From SKVR01 sp037441525 (lineage in GTDB: Bacteria > Bacteroidota > Bacteroidia > Bacteroidales > UBA7960): DNA of 53,926 nucleotides. A model generated the notes under the pieces. It saw nothing but the letters and a program-made list of their open reading frames with translations, was not told where the DNA came from and made no database searches. Below, piece after piece: positions 27,463 to 35,104 of the stretch. The DNA lies in assembly GCA_037441525.1 (NCBI GenBank), contig JBBISA010000025.1, positions 1 through 53,926 of the forward strand, written 5' to 3'. The translations under genes were made by a program, and so were the position numbers. Position 1 is the stretch's first letter. Each line of letters begins with the position of its first letter.

Positions 27463-28467
27463 ATGATAAAAACCACACTTATATTAACAGGTCTGATTAT
27501 ACTCAATGCATGCGGAACTACCGACAGAAAAAACGGACGGCAAACCTTAGGTACAAAAAATGATTCGGTGGTTTTTGAAAAACTAGCGTCCATTCCAACC
27601 TTTAGTAGTGATTCTGCCTATTATTATGTAGAAAAGCAGGTGTCTTTTGGCCCGCGTGTTCCCAATTCAGATGCTCACCGCCGTTGCGGCGAATGGTTCG
27701 TAGAAACCCTGACCCGTTTTGCCGATACTGTGTACGTTCAGAATATGCGCCTTCGCGCTTATGATGGCACTTTGCTAAATGCCCGCAACATTATTGGAAG
27801 TTTTCAGCCCGCCAACAGGAACAGGATTCTACTCTGTGCCCATTGGGATACCCGGCCATGGGCTGATTATGACCCCGACCCCATCAACCATTATAAAACC
27901 TTCGATGGGGCAAACGACGGCGCCAGTGGAGTAGGAGTATTGCTTGAAATTGCAAGGGTACTTAGTATCTCCCAACCGCGAGTTGGTGTCGATATTATCC
28001 TCTTCGATGCTGAAGACTATGGCAAACATCGTTTATCAAATGCCCCCGACCAGGATACCTGGGCACTAGGCAGCCAACACTGGGCACGAACTCCCCACAT
28101 ACGCGATTACAATGCCCGCTACGGTATTTTGCTCGATATGGTGGGTGCTGTTAATGCTACCTTCAAGCACGAAGGGCATTCATTGATGTATGCACCACAT
28201 GTGGTCAGAAAAGTATGGAATATAACACAAAACCTGGGGTTTGGGCAATTCTTTATTAATCGCGAAGGAGGGTTTATTCTCGACGATCACTACTATATTA
28301 ACAAAATTCGACAGATTCCTACGATTAATATTATTGACCAGCGCGACCACACAAGCCATGGTTTTTTTGACTATTGGCATACCCTGCGCGACAATATGGA
28401 CCCCATTGACCCTCTGACCCTTCAGGCAGTCGGGCAAACAGTATTGGCAGTAGTATGGCTTGAATAA
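27463..28467 (+). CDS. M28 family metallopeptidase / glutaminyl-peptide cyclotransferase-like lipoprotein
   Basis: 334 residues with a lipoprotein signal (IKTTLILTGLIILNAC-GTT). The zinc-hydrolase fold shows RILLCAHWDTRPWAD (metal His plus the nearby Asp), FDGANDGASGVGVLLEIARV (bridging Asp), DAEDYG (acidic catalytic/metal residues) and GSQHWAR, with a late His in DQRDHTSHGF. The pattern is close to bacterial/plant-animal type II glutaminyl cyclases, which convert N-terminal Gln to pyroglutamate. In Bacteroidota such cyclases are exported and mature secreted proteins whose N-terminal Gln is exposed after signal cleavage. An aminopeptidase role cannot be excluded. Confidence 0.85.
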   Translation: MIKTTLILTGLIILNACGTTDRKNGRQTLGTKNDSVVFEKLASIPTFSSDSAYYYVEKQVSFGPRVPNSDAHRRCGEWFVETLTRFADTVYVQNMRLRAYDGTLLNARNIIGSFQPANRNRILLCAHWDTRPWADYDPDPINHYKTFDGANDGASGVGVLLEIARVLSISQPRVGVDIILFDAEDYGKHRLSNAPDQDTWALGSQHWARTPHIRDYNARYGILLDMVGAVNATFKHEGHSLMYAPHVVRKVWNITQNLGFGQFFINREGGFILDDHYYINKIRQIPTINIIDQRDHTSHGFFDYWHTLRDNMDPIDPLTLQAVGQTVLAVVWLE

Positions 28468-28501
28468 AAAAAGGGTCGAATCATCAACCCCATTTTTTTA
28501 A
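28468..28501 (+). terminator. weak intrinsic terminator
   Basis: Following the stop codon, AAAAAAAGGGTCGA ... TCAACCCC and ATTTTTTT form an imperfect short stem with a T-run, between the convergent peptidase and PhoH genes. Confidence 0.5.
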
Positions 28502-28521
28502 AAAACGTATTTCCCTGAAAT

Positions 28522-29919
28522 TTAAAGACTGTTGGCAAGGTTGGCCAGTTCCGACCTTTCCCCCTTTTCCAACCTTACGTGCGCATATATTTTATTACCC
28601 TTAACCCGGTCTATCAGGTACGATAAGCCATTACTCTGGGCATCGAGGTAAGGGGTATCTATCTGAAAAATATCACCCGTAAATATCATTTTGGTGTTTT
28701 CGCCTGCCCTGGTAATAATCGTTTTTACTTCGTGCGGGGTAAGGTTTTGAGCTTCATCGATAATGAAAATAATATTCGACAAACTACGACCTCTTATATA
28801 GGCAAGGGGGGCAACCACAATCTGTTCCTTTTCGAGAGCCTCAGTTATGTTCTTAAACTCCCGGTCTTTTTCTCTCCATTGAGAGTGGATAAACTTCAGA
28901 TTGTCGTAAAGTGGCTCCATATAAGGACTTATCTTCGAACCCACATCTCCGGGCAAAAAGCCAATATCTCTGTTTGAGAGGGGAATAATGGGCCTGGCAA
29001 CAAACAACTGCTCAAAATTGCCCCTTTGCTCAAGAGCGCCTGCCAGTGCAAGAAGAGTTTTACCGGTACCGGCAATGCCCTGCAGTGTTACCAGCTTTAC
29101 ATCGGGGTTCAATATCGCATCCAGGGCAAATACTTGTTCGGCGTTGCGAGGGGTAATACGTTGAATTGTTCTTTTATCGACCCGCTCAATCAGATTGTTA
29201 ATGGGATTAAAACAAGCAAGTACTGACCCACTGTCACTTTTTATTATATAATAGTGGTTAGGAATACAGTCAGTAAGACCAAGCTCAGCCGGAGTGCAGC
29301 AACCCTTTTCGTATAGATCTTCTATTACCTTATTGTTTTTAAGCCTTAGTTCGGTCTTGCCTGAATAGAGATCATCCACATTTTTCACCTTCCCGGTTTC
29401 AAAGTCTTCGGCCGAAATATTCAAAGACTTGGCCTTAAGCCTCAGGTTAATATCTTTCGAAACCAGGATGACCCTTCGGTCGGGGTTTTCTCTTGCCAGA
29501 AACAATGCTGAATTTAGTATCCTGTGGTCTGGTTTATCTTCACCAAAAACCTCCACCGCATCGAGCCCGTTGGGTTTATTCATAACCACCCTGATGCGGC
29601 CACCCTTGGGGTTGCCTATGGGCACCCATTCCTGAAGTGGTGCACTGGCCGACAATTTATCGAGCTTGCGTGTAAATTCGCGAGCCTCGAAATTCTTGGT
29701 GTCGTTGCCTTTTTTGAACTGATCGAGTTCTTCCAGCACTGTAATCGGGATTGCCACATCATTATCTTCAAAACTGTGAATGGCATCGTGATTATAGAGT
29801 ATCACTGATGTGTCGATTACAAATATTTTTGCAGGTGATGATGATTTTTTTGTGGATGCACTTTTTCTGGTGGGGAGGGCAGTGTCAGCCGTTTTCTCTG
29901 TTTTTGGTGATTTTTCCAT
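28522..29919 (-). CDS. PIN domain-PhoH family ATPase/ribonuclease
   Basis: 465 residues. After a Lys/Ser-rich N terminus comes a PIN nuclease domain (about 30-165: FVIDTSVILYNHDAIHSF, with acidic residues in VTVLEELDQF-like positions, and NPDRRVILVSKDINLRLKA). A PhoH ATPase follows (about 255-460) with Walker A LQGIAGTGKTLLALAGAL and Walker B NIIFIIDEAQN. This matches the YlaK/PhoH2-like class, thought to act as RNA helicase/ribonuclease. It is transcribed alone on the minus strand. Confidence 0.9.
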   Translation of the reverse strand: MEKSPKTEKTADTALPTRKSASTKKSSSPAKIFVIDTSVILYNHDAIHSFEDNDVAIPITVLEELDQFKKGNDTKNFEAREFTRKLDKLSASAPLQEWVPIGNPKGGRIRVVMNKPNGLDAVEVFGEDKPDHRILNSALFLARENPDRRVILVSKDINLRLKAKSLNISAEDFETGKVKNVDDLYSGKTELRLKNNKVIEDLYEKGCCTPAELGLTDCIPNHYYIIKSDSGSVLACFNPINNLIERVDKRTIQRITPRNAEQVFALDAILNPDVKLVTLQGIAGTGKTLLALAGALEQRGNFEQLFVARPIIPLSNRDIGFLPGDVGSKISPYMEPLYDNLKFIHSQWREKDREFKNITEALEKEQIVVAPLAYIRGRSLSNIIFIIDEAQNLTPHEVKTIITRAGENTKMIFTGDIFQIDTPYLDAQSNGLSYLIDRVKGNKIYAHVRLEKGERSELANLANSL

Positions 29920-30380
29920 AGGACACCGGTGAGTTTAAGTGAATGATATGTAATCAGGAGAATCGATCCCGGGGTTTTAGCCTTTAGGTTTGATTAACCT
30001 CGATGATGATTTGATGCGGAAACATGGGTCTAAGGAGTCTTTAGAATTGCCATACTGATTATTTTTTTGTGAGTACTTGTAGGTTTGATATGCAGGTTAT
30101 AGATTTTTTTCCAAAAAAACGGCTAAAGATAACCAGGAAAAAAATTCATTCACTTTACCGCTTCCATTTGTTTTTAACCATGCATTGTTAACATCGGTGT
30201 AACGGACACTATAACAGATTAAAACAATTAAATATTGTTAGGGGTTAATTGCCATGTTTAACATAAAAATGATAGTAATTCATCGTATTGTCTAAAAATT
30301 AAGAGATTGGTTTTTCCGTTACAATTTTTTTGTATTTTAGCTGCCTCAAAAAATAAGGGTTTTGCTATTGAAAAAACCAT
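29920..30380. other. intergenic region before tRNA-Ser
   Basis: 461 bp, AT-rich, holding the PhoH promoter (minus strand) and the tRNA promoter. A TATTTTAG at 30333-30340 is one mismatch from TAnnTTTG and 40 bp before the tRNA. The stretch near 30110-30135 (AAAACGGCTAAAGA) resembles sequence flanking the dispersed repeats at 35.0 and 50.3 kb. No gene seen. Confidence 0.55.
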
Positions 30381-30471
30381 GGAGAGATGGCCGAGTGGTC
30401 GAAGGCGCACGCCTGGAAAGTGTGTATACCTCACAAGGGTATCAAGGGTTCGAATCCCTTTCTCTCCGCCA
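30381..30471 (+). tRNA. tRNA-Ser(GGA)
   Basis: Acceptor stem GGAGAGA pairs with TCTCTCC; discriminator G and an encoded CCA (30469-30471) follow. The anticodon stem CACGC/GTGTG encloses CT-GGA-AA with anticodon GGA at 30415-30417, reading UCC/UCU. A long class II variable arm and the GGTTCGAATCC T-loop are clear. The length (about 91 nt with CCA) fits serine tRNA. Confidence 0.97.
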
Positions 30472-30546
30472 TTTCAAAACAAATATTAATCCTTTTTATC
30501 GTTATTAAATTAATTACAGTCGAAACAAAAACCAATTGAAGCTACT

Positions 30547-31347
30547 ATGAAAAAACTTTTTGTCTTTTTGACCATAGCAGGAATGCTTACTTTCGGAATT
30601 ACCTCAAACTTGCAGGCCCAAGGAGAACAGGCGCCCCAAACCGAAGCTGTTGAAACTGCTGAAGAAATCTCTCCTGCTGATGCAGCCAAAACAACAGCCC
30701 CGGCCGAAGAGGAGGAAGCCACTTTCCATTATATCCTTAAGGAAAAATTCATTGAAGGGGGTGCCGAGTTTATGGGCATTATCCTCTTGTGTTTGATCAT
30801 TGGCCTTGGATTATCTATTGAAAGGATCATTTATCTTAACCTTTCCAGTGTAAACACCACTAAACTTTTGGGCAAGGTTGAAGCCGCCCTTCAGAGTGGA
30901 GGCATTGATGCTGCAAAAGAACTTTGTAGAAAAACACGCGGCCCTGTGGCAAGTATTTATTACCAGGCCCTAGACCGATACAACGAAGGTCTTGAAGTGG
31001 TGGAAAAATCAGTAGTTTCCTATGGAAGTGTGTTGATGGGCCGCATGGAAATGAACCTTTCATGGATATCACTCTTTATCGCGCTGGCTCCCATGCTTGG
31101 GTTTATGGGTACTGTTATTGGTATGATTCAGGCTTTTGACGCTATTGCCCAGGCTGGTGATATTTCCCCAACCATTGTTGCCGACGGTATTAAGGTTGCT
31201 CTTCTTACCACTGTGTTCGGTCTTATTGTAGCCGTTATCCTTCAGGTTTTCTTCAACTATATTGTTGCCAAAATCGACGGTATCGTTAACAGCATGGAAG
31301 CAGCAACTATATCTTTCATGGATATTCTTATTAAGTATAACAAATAA
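30547..31347 (+). CDS. exbB: MotA/TolQ/ExbB proton channel family protein
   Basis: 266 residues. A signal-peptide-like N terminus (KKLFVFLTIAGMLTFGITSN) is followed by an acidic Ala/Glu/Thr-rich linker (about 25-60). The ExbB fold comes next: TM about 78-98 (GIILLCLIIGLGLSIERIIY), a cytoplasmic domain (AKELCRKTRGPVASIYYQAL) and two C-terminal TM segments including ALAPMLGFMGTVIGMIQAF, the family hallmark. ExbB pentamers surround an ExbD dimer and use proton flow to drive TonB-dependent transport or related work. It is first in a four-gene operon. Confidence 0.92.
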   Translation: MKKLFVFLTIAGMLTFGITSNLQAQGEQAPQTEAVETAEEISPADAAKTTAPAEEEEATFHYILKEKFIEGGAEFMGIILLCLIIGLGLSIERIIYLNLSSVNTTKLLGKVEAALQSGGIDAAKELCRKTRGPVASIYYQALDRYNEGLEVVEKSVVSYGSVLMGRMEMNLSWISLFIALAPMLGFMGTVIGMIQAFDAIAQAGDISPTIVADGIKVALLTTVFGLIVAVILQVFFNYIVAKIDGIVNSMEAATISFMDILIKYNK

Positions 31348-31361
31348 TAATCCACTTACCT

Positions 31362-31676
31362 ATGAACGAAACCCTAATTAATGCCGGTATCATTGTAGCC
31401 TATATCCTCGTGGGATTGGCTGCTCTGGCTGCTGTGGTTGGCCCAATTGTACAATTGTTTTCCAATTTTAAAAAGGCAAAATCGGCTATGGTAGGAATAG
31501 TGGTTCTTGCAGCAGTTTTGTTGCTAGGATATAGCCTTGCCACCGATGAAGTATATGACACTGTTGGCCCTGTGGCTTCCCAGTGGATTGGTGGCGGTAT
31601 CAAGTCAACCATGATCCTCATCGGAATGGCCTTGGTAGCTGCCGTTTATACTGAAGTTGCTAAATTTTTCAAATAA
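31362..31676 (+). CDS. small membrane protein of the exbB-exbD operon
   Basis: 104 residues with three predicted TM helices: about 9-31 (GIIVAYILVGLAALAAVVG), about 42-60 (AMVGIVVLAAVLLLGYSL) and about 80-100 (STMILIGMALVAAVYTEVAK). No catalytic motif. Genes of this type lie between exbB and exbD in many Bacteroidota, suggesting an accessory subunit of the motor, but its role is not established. Spacing is 14 bp from exbB and 21 bp to exbD. Confidence 0.8.
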   Translation: MNETLINAGIIVAYILVGLAALAAVVGPIVQLFSNFKKAKSAMVGIVVLAAVLLLGYSLATDEVYDTVGPVASQWIGGGIKSTMILIGMALVAAVYTEVAKFFK

Positions 31677-31697
31677 TATAAAATAGGAGAATACCCT

Positions 31698-32279
31698 ATG
31701 GCAAGAATGAACCCAGAAATAAATGCCGGTTCAATGGCTGACATCGCCTTCCTGCTGTTGATCTTCTTCCTGGTTACTACTACCATGGATGTAGATACAG
31801 GCTTAAGGAGATTGCTGCCGCCTCCCATCAACCCCAACCAACCACCACCCCCTCCTGTAAGGGAAAGAAACGTGTTTGTGGTGCTGGTTGACCAAAACGA
31901 CAGGTTGCTGGCCAGAGGTGAACTAACCAATATCCGTGAGTTGAGAGAAAAAACCAGAACGTTTTTGCTCAACCCAACCAATGACCCATCAATGCCCGTA
32001 AAAGAAATGAAGTTTATTGAGAATCTTGGCGAAGTGGAATTTTCAAGAGGAATTATCTCGCTGCAGAACGACCGGGGTACATCTTATGAAATGTACATTG
32101 CCGTTCAGAACGAACTTGCAGCCGCCATTAACGATATACGGAATGATCTCTCGCGGCAGAAATTTGGTATTCGCTTCGATCAGCTTTCTGACGAGGCTCT
32201 GATTAAGGCAATCAGGGAAGCTGTACCAATGGCAATTTCAGAAGCTGAACCTAAAGACATAGGAGGGAAAGGACGATGA
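31698..32279 (+). CDS. exbD: ExbD/TolR family protein 1
   Basis: 193 residues. One N-terminal TM helix bears the conserved Asp (GSMADIAFLLLIFFLVTTTM), followed by a proline-rich linker (LPPPINPNQPPPPP) and a periplasmic domain. Together with ExbB it should form the proton-driven motor. The stop overlaps the next start (ATGA, 32276-32279), so translation of the two ExbD proteins is coupled. Confidence 0.93.
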   Translation: MARMNPEINAGSMADIAFLLLIFFLVTTTMDVDTGLRRLLPPPINPNQPPPPPVRERNVFVVLVDQNDRLLARGELTNIRELREKTRTFLLNPTNDPSMPVKEMKFIENLGEVEFSRGIISLQNDRGTSYEMYIAVQNELAAAINDIRNDLSRQKFGIRFDQLSDEALIKAIREAVPMAISEAEPKDIGGKGR

Positions 32280-32752
32280 TTAAAGGCAGATTTAAAAAAG
32301 AATCCGAAAAAAAATCGCAGTCAATAAATACAGCATCTCTTCCTGATATTATTTTCATGTTGCTGTTTTTCTTCATGGTTACTACCACCATGCGCGAAAC
32401 CACTCTTTTTGTTCAGAACAAACTACCTCAGGCTACCGAAATTCAGAAACTTGAACGTAAATCGCTGGTGAGTTTTATCTATATCGGAGCTCCTCTTCAA
32501 AGCAATATTTTTGGTACTGAGCCAAGGATACAGCTCAACGATACCTTTGCCAGTCTTGCCGAGATTGCCGCATTTATCGAAGCTGAAAGACTTGCCCGGC
32601 CCGAAGCTGAGCGCCCATTGATGATTACTTCAATGAAGATTGACCGTGAAACAAAAATGGGTATTGTTACTGATGTAAAGCAAGAGTTGAGAAAAGTTGG
32701 AGCTCTCAATATCAACTACTCTACCGCCAGAGGAGAAGTTAGAGGATTTTAA
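32276..32752 (+). CDS. exbD: ExbD/TolR family protein 2
   Basis: 158 residues with the same architecture as its neighbour: a basic N terminus, a TM helix with the conserved Asp (SLPDIIFMLLFFFMVTTTM) and a periplasmic domain. Two different ExbD subunits in one operon suggest a heteromeric periplasmic part. No tonB gene follows in this window. Confidence 0.92.
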   Translation: MIKGRFKKESEKKSQSINTASLPDIIFMLLFFFMVTTTMRETTLFVQNKLPQATEIQKLERKSLVSFIYIGAPLQSNIFGTEPRIQLNDTFASLAEIAAFIEAERLARPEAERPLMITSMKIDRETKMGIVTDVKQELRKVGALNINYSTARGEVRGF

Positions 32753-32783
32753 CTCCAACAATTTCACCTGAATAAGGATTATT

Positions 32784-32810
32784 AACCCCGCAATTTTGTG
32801 GGGTTTTTTT
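32784..32810 (+). terminator. intrinsic terminator of the exbBD operon
   Basis: AACCCCGC-AATTTT-GTGGGGTT stem (one G-T pair) followed by TTTTTT, 31 bp after the second exbD stop codon. Confidence 0.9.
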
Positions 32811-32910
32811 ATTCCTCAACTTAACTCTTTTCGGTTTTATTACCGTTTCTATTAGAGTGGGTTTTATAATTTTGCAATATAATTTTCGTTTTTCGAAGAC
32901 ACCAATTCTT

Positions 32911-34653
32911 ATGACAATGAAAAAGGGATATTACTCCTATTTAGCCGGATTACTTGTGGTGGTTGCATTAATGGTTATGATTCCTCTAATCGTAACAGCT
33001 CAGACACCTTCAGTGAGTCTTGAAGAAGAAAACCTTACAGGCCAGGGGCCATACAATTCAGGTGAAAAAAATGGTCATTGGAAATATTTCAACCCCAATA
33101 ACCAAATTGTAATGCAAGGCAATTATAATCTTGGGGTAAGAACAGGAGTATGGCAATTTTTTGATGATACCATTAAAACGCATGAAATAGATTACCAGCA
33201 AAATATCTTCACAGGATTTTACCCTGACGGGGCAATAAGCCAACAAGGCCCCTGGTCGGTCAACGGAAAATCCGGTGCCTGGACTTACTATCACGCAAAT
33301 GGGATGAAGAAAGGAGAAGGGGTTTATTCTAACGACACAAAGATTGGATTATGGAAGTATTATTACCCCAATGGTACACTAAGTGAAAACTATAATTACA
33401 ACACCTTCCTGTATGAGGCATTTTATCCCGGTGGAAATATTCGCGAAAGGGGGTCTAAAATCGATGATTTAAAGAATGGAGCATACATTTACTATTATCT
33501 TAATGGGCAAAAATGGTCGGAAGGAAGGTACACCCTCGACCAGAAGACCGGATTATGGCTCTATTGGTATGAAGATGGAGCCAAATGGGCAGAAATTGAA
33601 TATGGCAACGGCACTACTACTACCTGGTTTTCAAATGGGAAAATAGAAATGCGGGGAGGCGTTAAAAACGGGAAAAGAAGCGGATTATGGGAATTCTTTT
33701 TTGAAAATGGAATAAAAAAGGAATCTACATCTTACGAGAATAATCTCAGGCATGGTGTATCGGAAATGTATTACTCTGATGGAAAACTTCAGTTTAAAGG
33801 TTCGTTTCGCGAAAACCTGCTCAACGGCTATTCACAATGGTGGTTTGAAGACGGTATAAAGGAGTCGGAGGGTAAGTTCGTTGATAATCAGCGCGACAGT
33901 ATATGGGTTTTTTACTTTGAAAACGGGAATAAAGCAAGCACCGGAAATTTCTTAGCCAATGAAAGACAGGGGAAATGGACATTTTACTATGTTACCGGAG
34001 AAAAATTACGGGAAGGAAATTACGAAAAAGGTTTGCGCATCGGTATCTGGACAACCTGGTATGAGTCTGGCCGGAAGAGCCATGAAGGCCCATACTTGAA
34101 CGACGGAGAAAATGGTCTTTGGACGAGCTGGTACGAAGATGGCCGCATAAGTGATCGGGGTAAATTTAACCAGGCCCGCATGGATAGTATTTGGGAAGGT
34201 TGGTACGAAAACGGTCGCAAGAGATATGAAGTGGGTTATATCACAATTCCTGACTCTACAGAAAGCATAAGGCACGGCAAAGCTACCAACTGGTTCGAAA
34301 ATGGAACCTTCAATCGCGTTGCCCATTATCATAATGGTTTGCTTCAAGGCTCCTTCAGGCAATGGTACCCCAATGGTCAAATGATGGAAGAAGGCAATTA
34401 TGGCAATAACCTTAAACAGGGGTTTTGGTTGTTTTATGACGAAAGGGGCCGCAAACTGCGCGATGTGAGCTTTAAGGACGGACGTATGCACGGACCTTTT
34501 ATTGCGTACCATATAAATGGCAGAAAAAGCGAGGAAGGAAACTATATATCGGGTGTAAAGCAAGGCCGCTGGGCTTTTTATGACGACACAGGTAAACGCA
34601 CCAGACGGGTTACCTTTAAAGATGGTCGTATTACTGAACTGCGGGAGAATTAA
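32911..34653 (+). CDS. MORN-variant (YwqK-like) repeat protein, exported
   Basis: About 580 residues from the ATG at 32911 (a second ATG at 32917 is equally possible; in-frame sequence further upstream spoils the signal peptide). A signal peptide (GYYSYLAGLLVVVALMVMI, ending TAQ) precedes about 22 tandem repeats of roughly 23 residues with the consensus xGxxxGxWxxYYxNGxxxxEGxY, filling residues 45-575. Such repeats form an extended beta-solenoid-like scaffold. Family members are labelled YwqK antitoxins because of a Bacillus homologue, but no toxin gene is next to this one and the export signal argues against that role. A surface or periplasmic scaffold or binding protein is more likely. Confidence 0.82.
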   Translation: MTMKKGYYSYLAGLLVVVALMVMIPLIVTAQTPSVSLEEENLTGQGPYNSGEKNGHWKYFNPNNQIVMQGNYNLGVRTGVWQFFDDTIKTHEIDYQQNIFTGFYPDGAISQQGPWSVNGKSGAWTYYHANGMKKGEGVYSNDTKIGLWKYYYPNGTLSENYNYNTFLYEAFYPGGNIRERGSKIDDLKNGAYIYYYLNGQKWSEGRYTLDQKTGLWLYWYEDGAKWAEIEYGNGTTTTWFSNGKIEMRGGVKNGKRSGLWEFFFENGIKKESTSYENNLRHGVSEMYYSDGKLQFKGSFRENLLNGYSQWWFEDGIKESEGKFVDNQRDSIWVFYFENGNKASTGNFLANERQGKWTFYYVTGEKLREGNYEKGLRIGIWTTWYESGRKSHEGPYLNDGENGLWTSWYEDGRISDRGKFNQARMDSIWEGWYENGRKRYEVGYITIPDSTESIRHGKATNWFENGTFNRVAHYHNGLLQGSFRQWYPNGQMMEEGNYGNNLKQGFWLFYDERGRKLRDVSFKDGRMHGPFIAYHINGRKSEEGNYISGVKQGRWAFYDDTGKRTRRVTFKDGRITELREN

Positions 34654-35104
34654 TCCAGGAATTTATTACTTGAAATTCACGAGCATGTATTAGTATATTC
34701 GCGAAATATATATTTATTTTAAACGAATAATGGGTTGAAGCGAAAATTCATTAACTTTATTTCAAGCGTCATTTTTGTTTGATAAATCAATCATATTTTC
34801 CTGTGAGTTTTTCATGTCAGGTTATTTTACCTCATAAGTTCTACCGCAGATTGAGAAGCTATCCGATCGACTTAGCCAGGTTTAACCCCGCTTTAGAAAA
34901 AAATAAATTGTAAGCATTTCTGATTACAACTTATAGCTTTTCTTATGCGATTTGTCGTTCTAAAAATATTATTATCAATAACTTATGCTGAGAAATTTCT
35001 AATGACGGTCATTAGAAAAATCGGCTAAAGACAAATACGGGTTAAAGGGAATGTTTGGTGGGTGAAACCTGAATCGGAGTGAAAATAAGCTTCTAAATCT
35101 CAGA
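34654..35104. other. intergenic region with dispersed-repeat remnants
   Basis: 451 bp. Contains the partial repeat copy at 34869-34915 and a 7-bp perfect inverted repeat (TAATGAC-G-GTCATTA, 35000-35014) followed by AGAAAAATCGGCTAAAGACAAA. The latter resembles the right flank of the repeat at 50.3 kb. No coding sequence is supported. Confidence 0.6.
34869..34915 (+). repeat. dispersed palindromic repeat, copy A (partial)
   Basis: GACTTAGCCAGGTTTAACCC and CGCTTTAGAAAAA match the right part of the repeats at 50265-50340 and 53846-53926 with one mismatch in the core. The left hairpin arm is not recognisable here. Confidence 0.7.

Noticed and set aside
34779..34790. TTGATAAATCAA as an FNR-type site upstream of the helicase region
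   Set aside because: The two half-sites are separated by two bases instead of four, and the site is downstream of the MORN gene and not near a plausible promoter.
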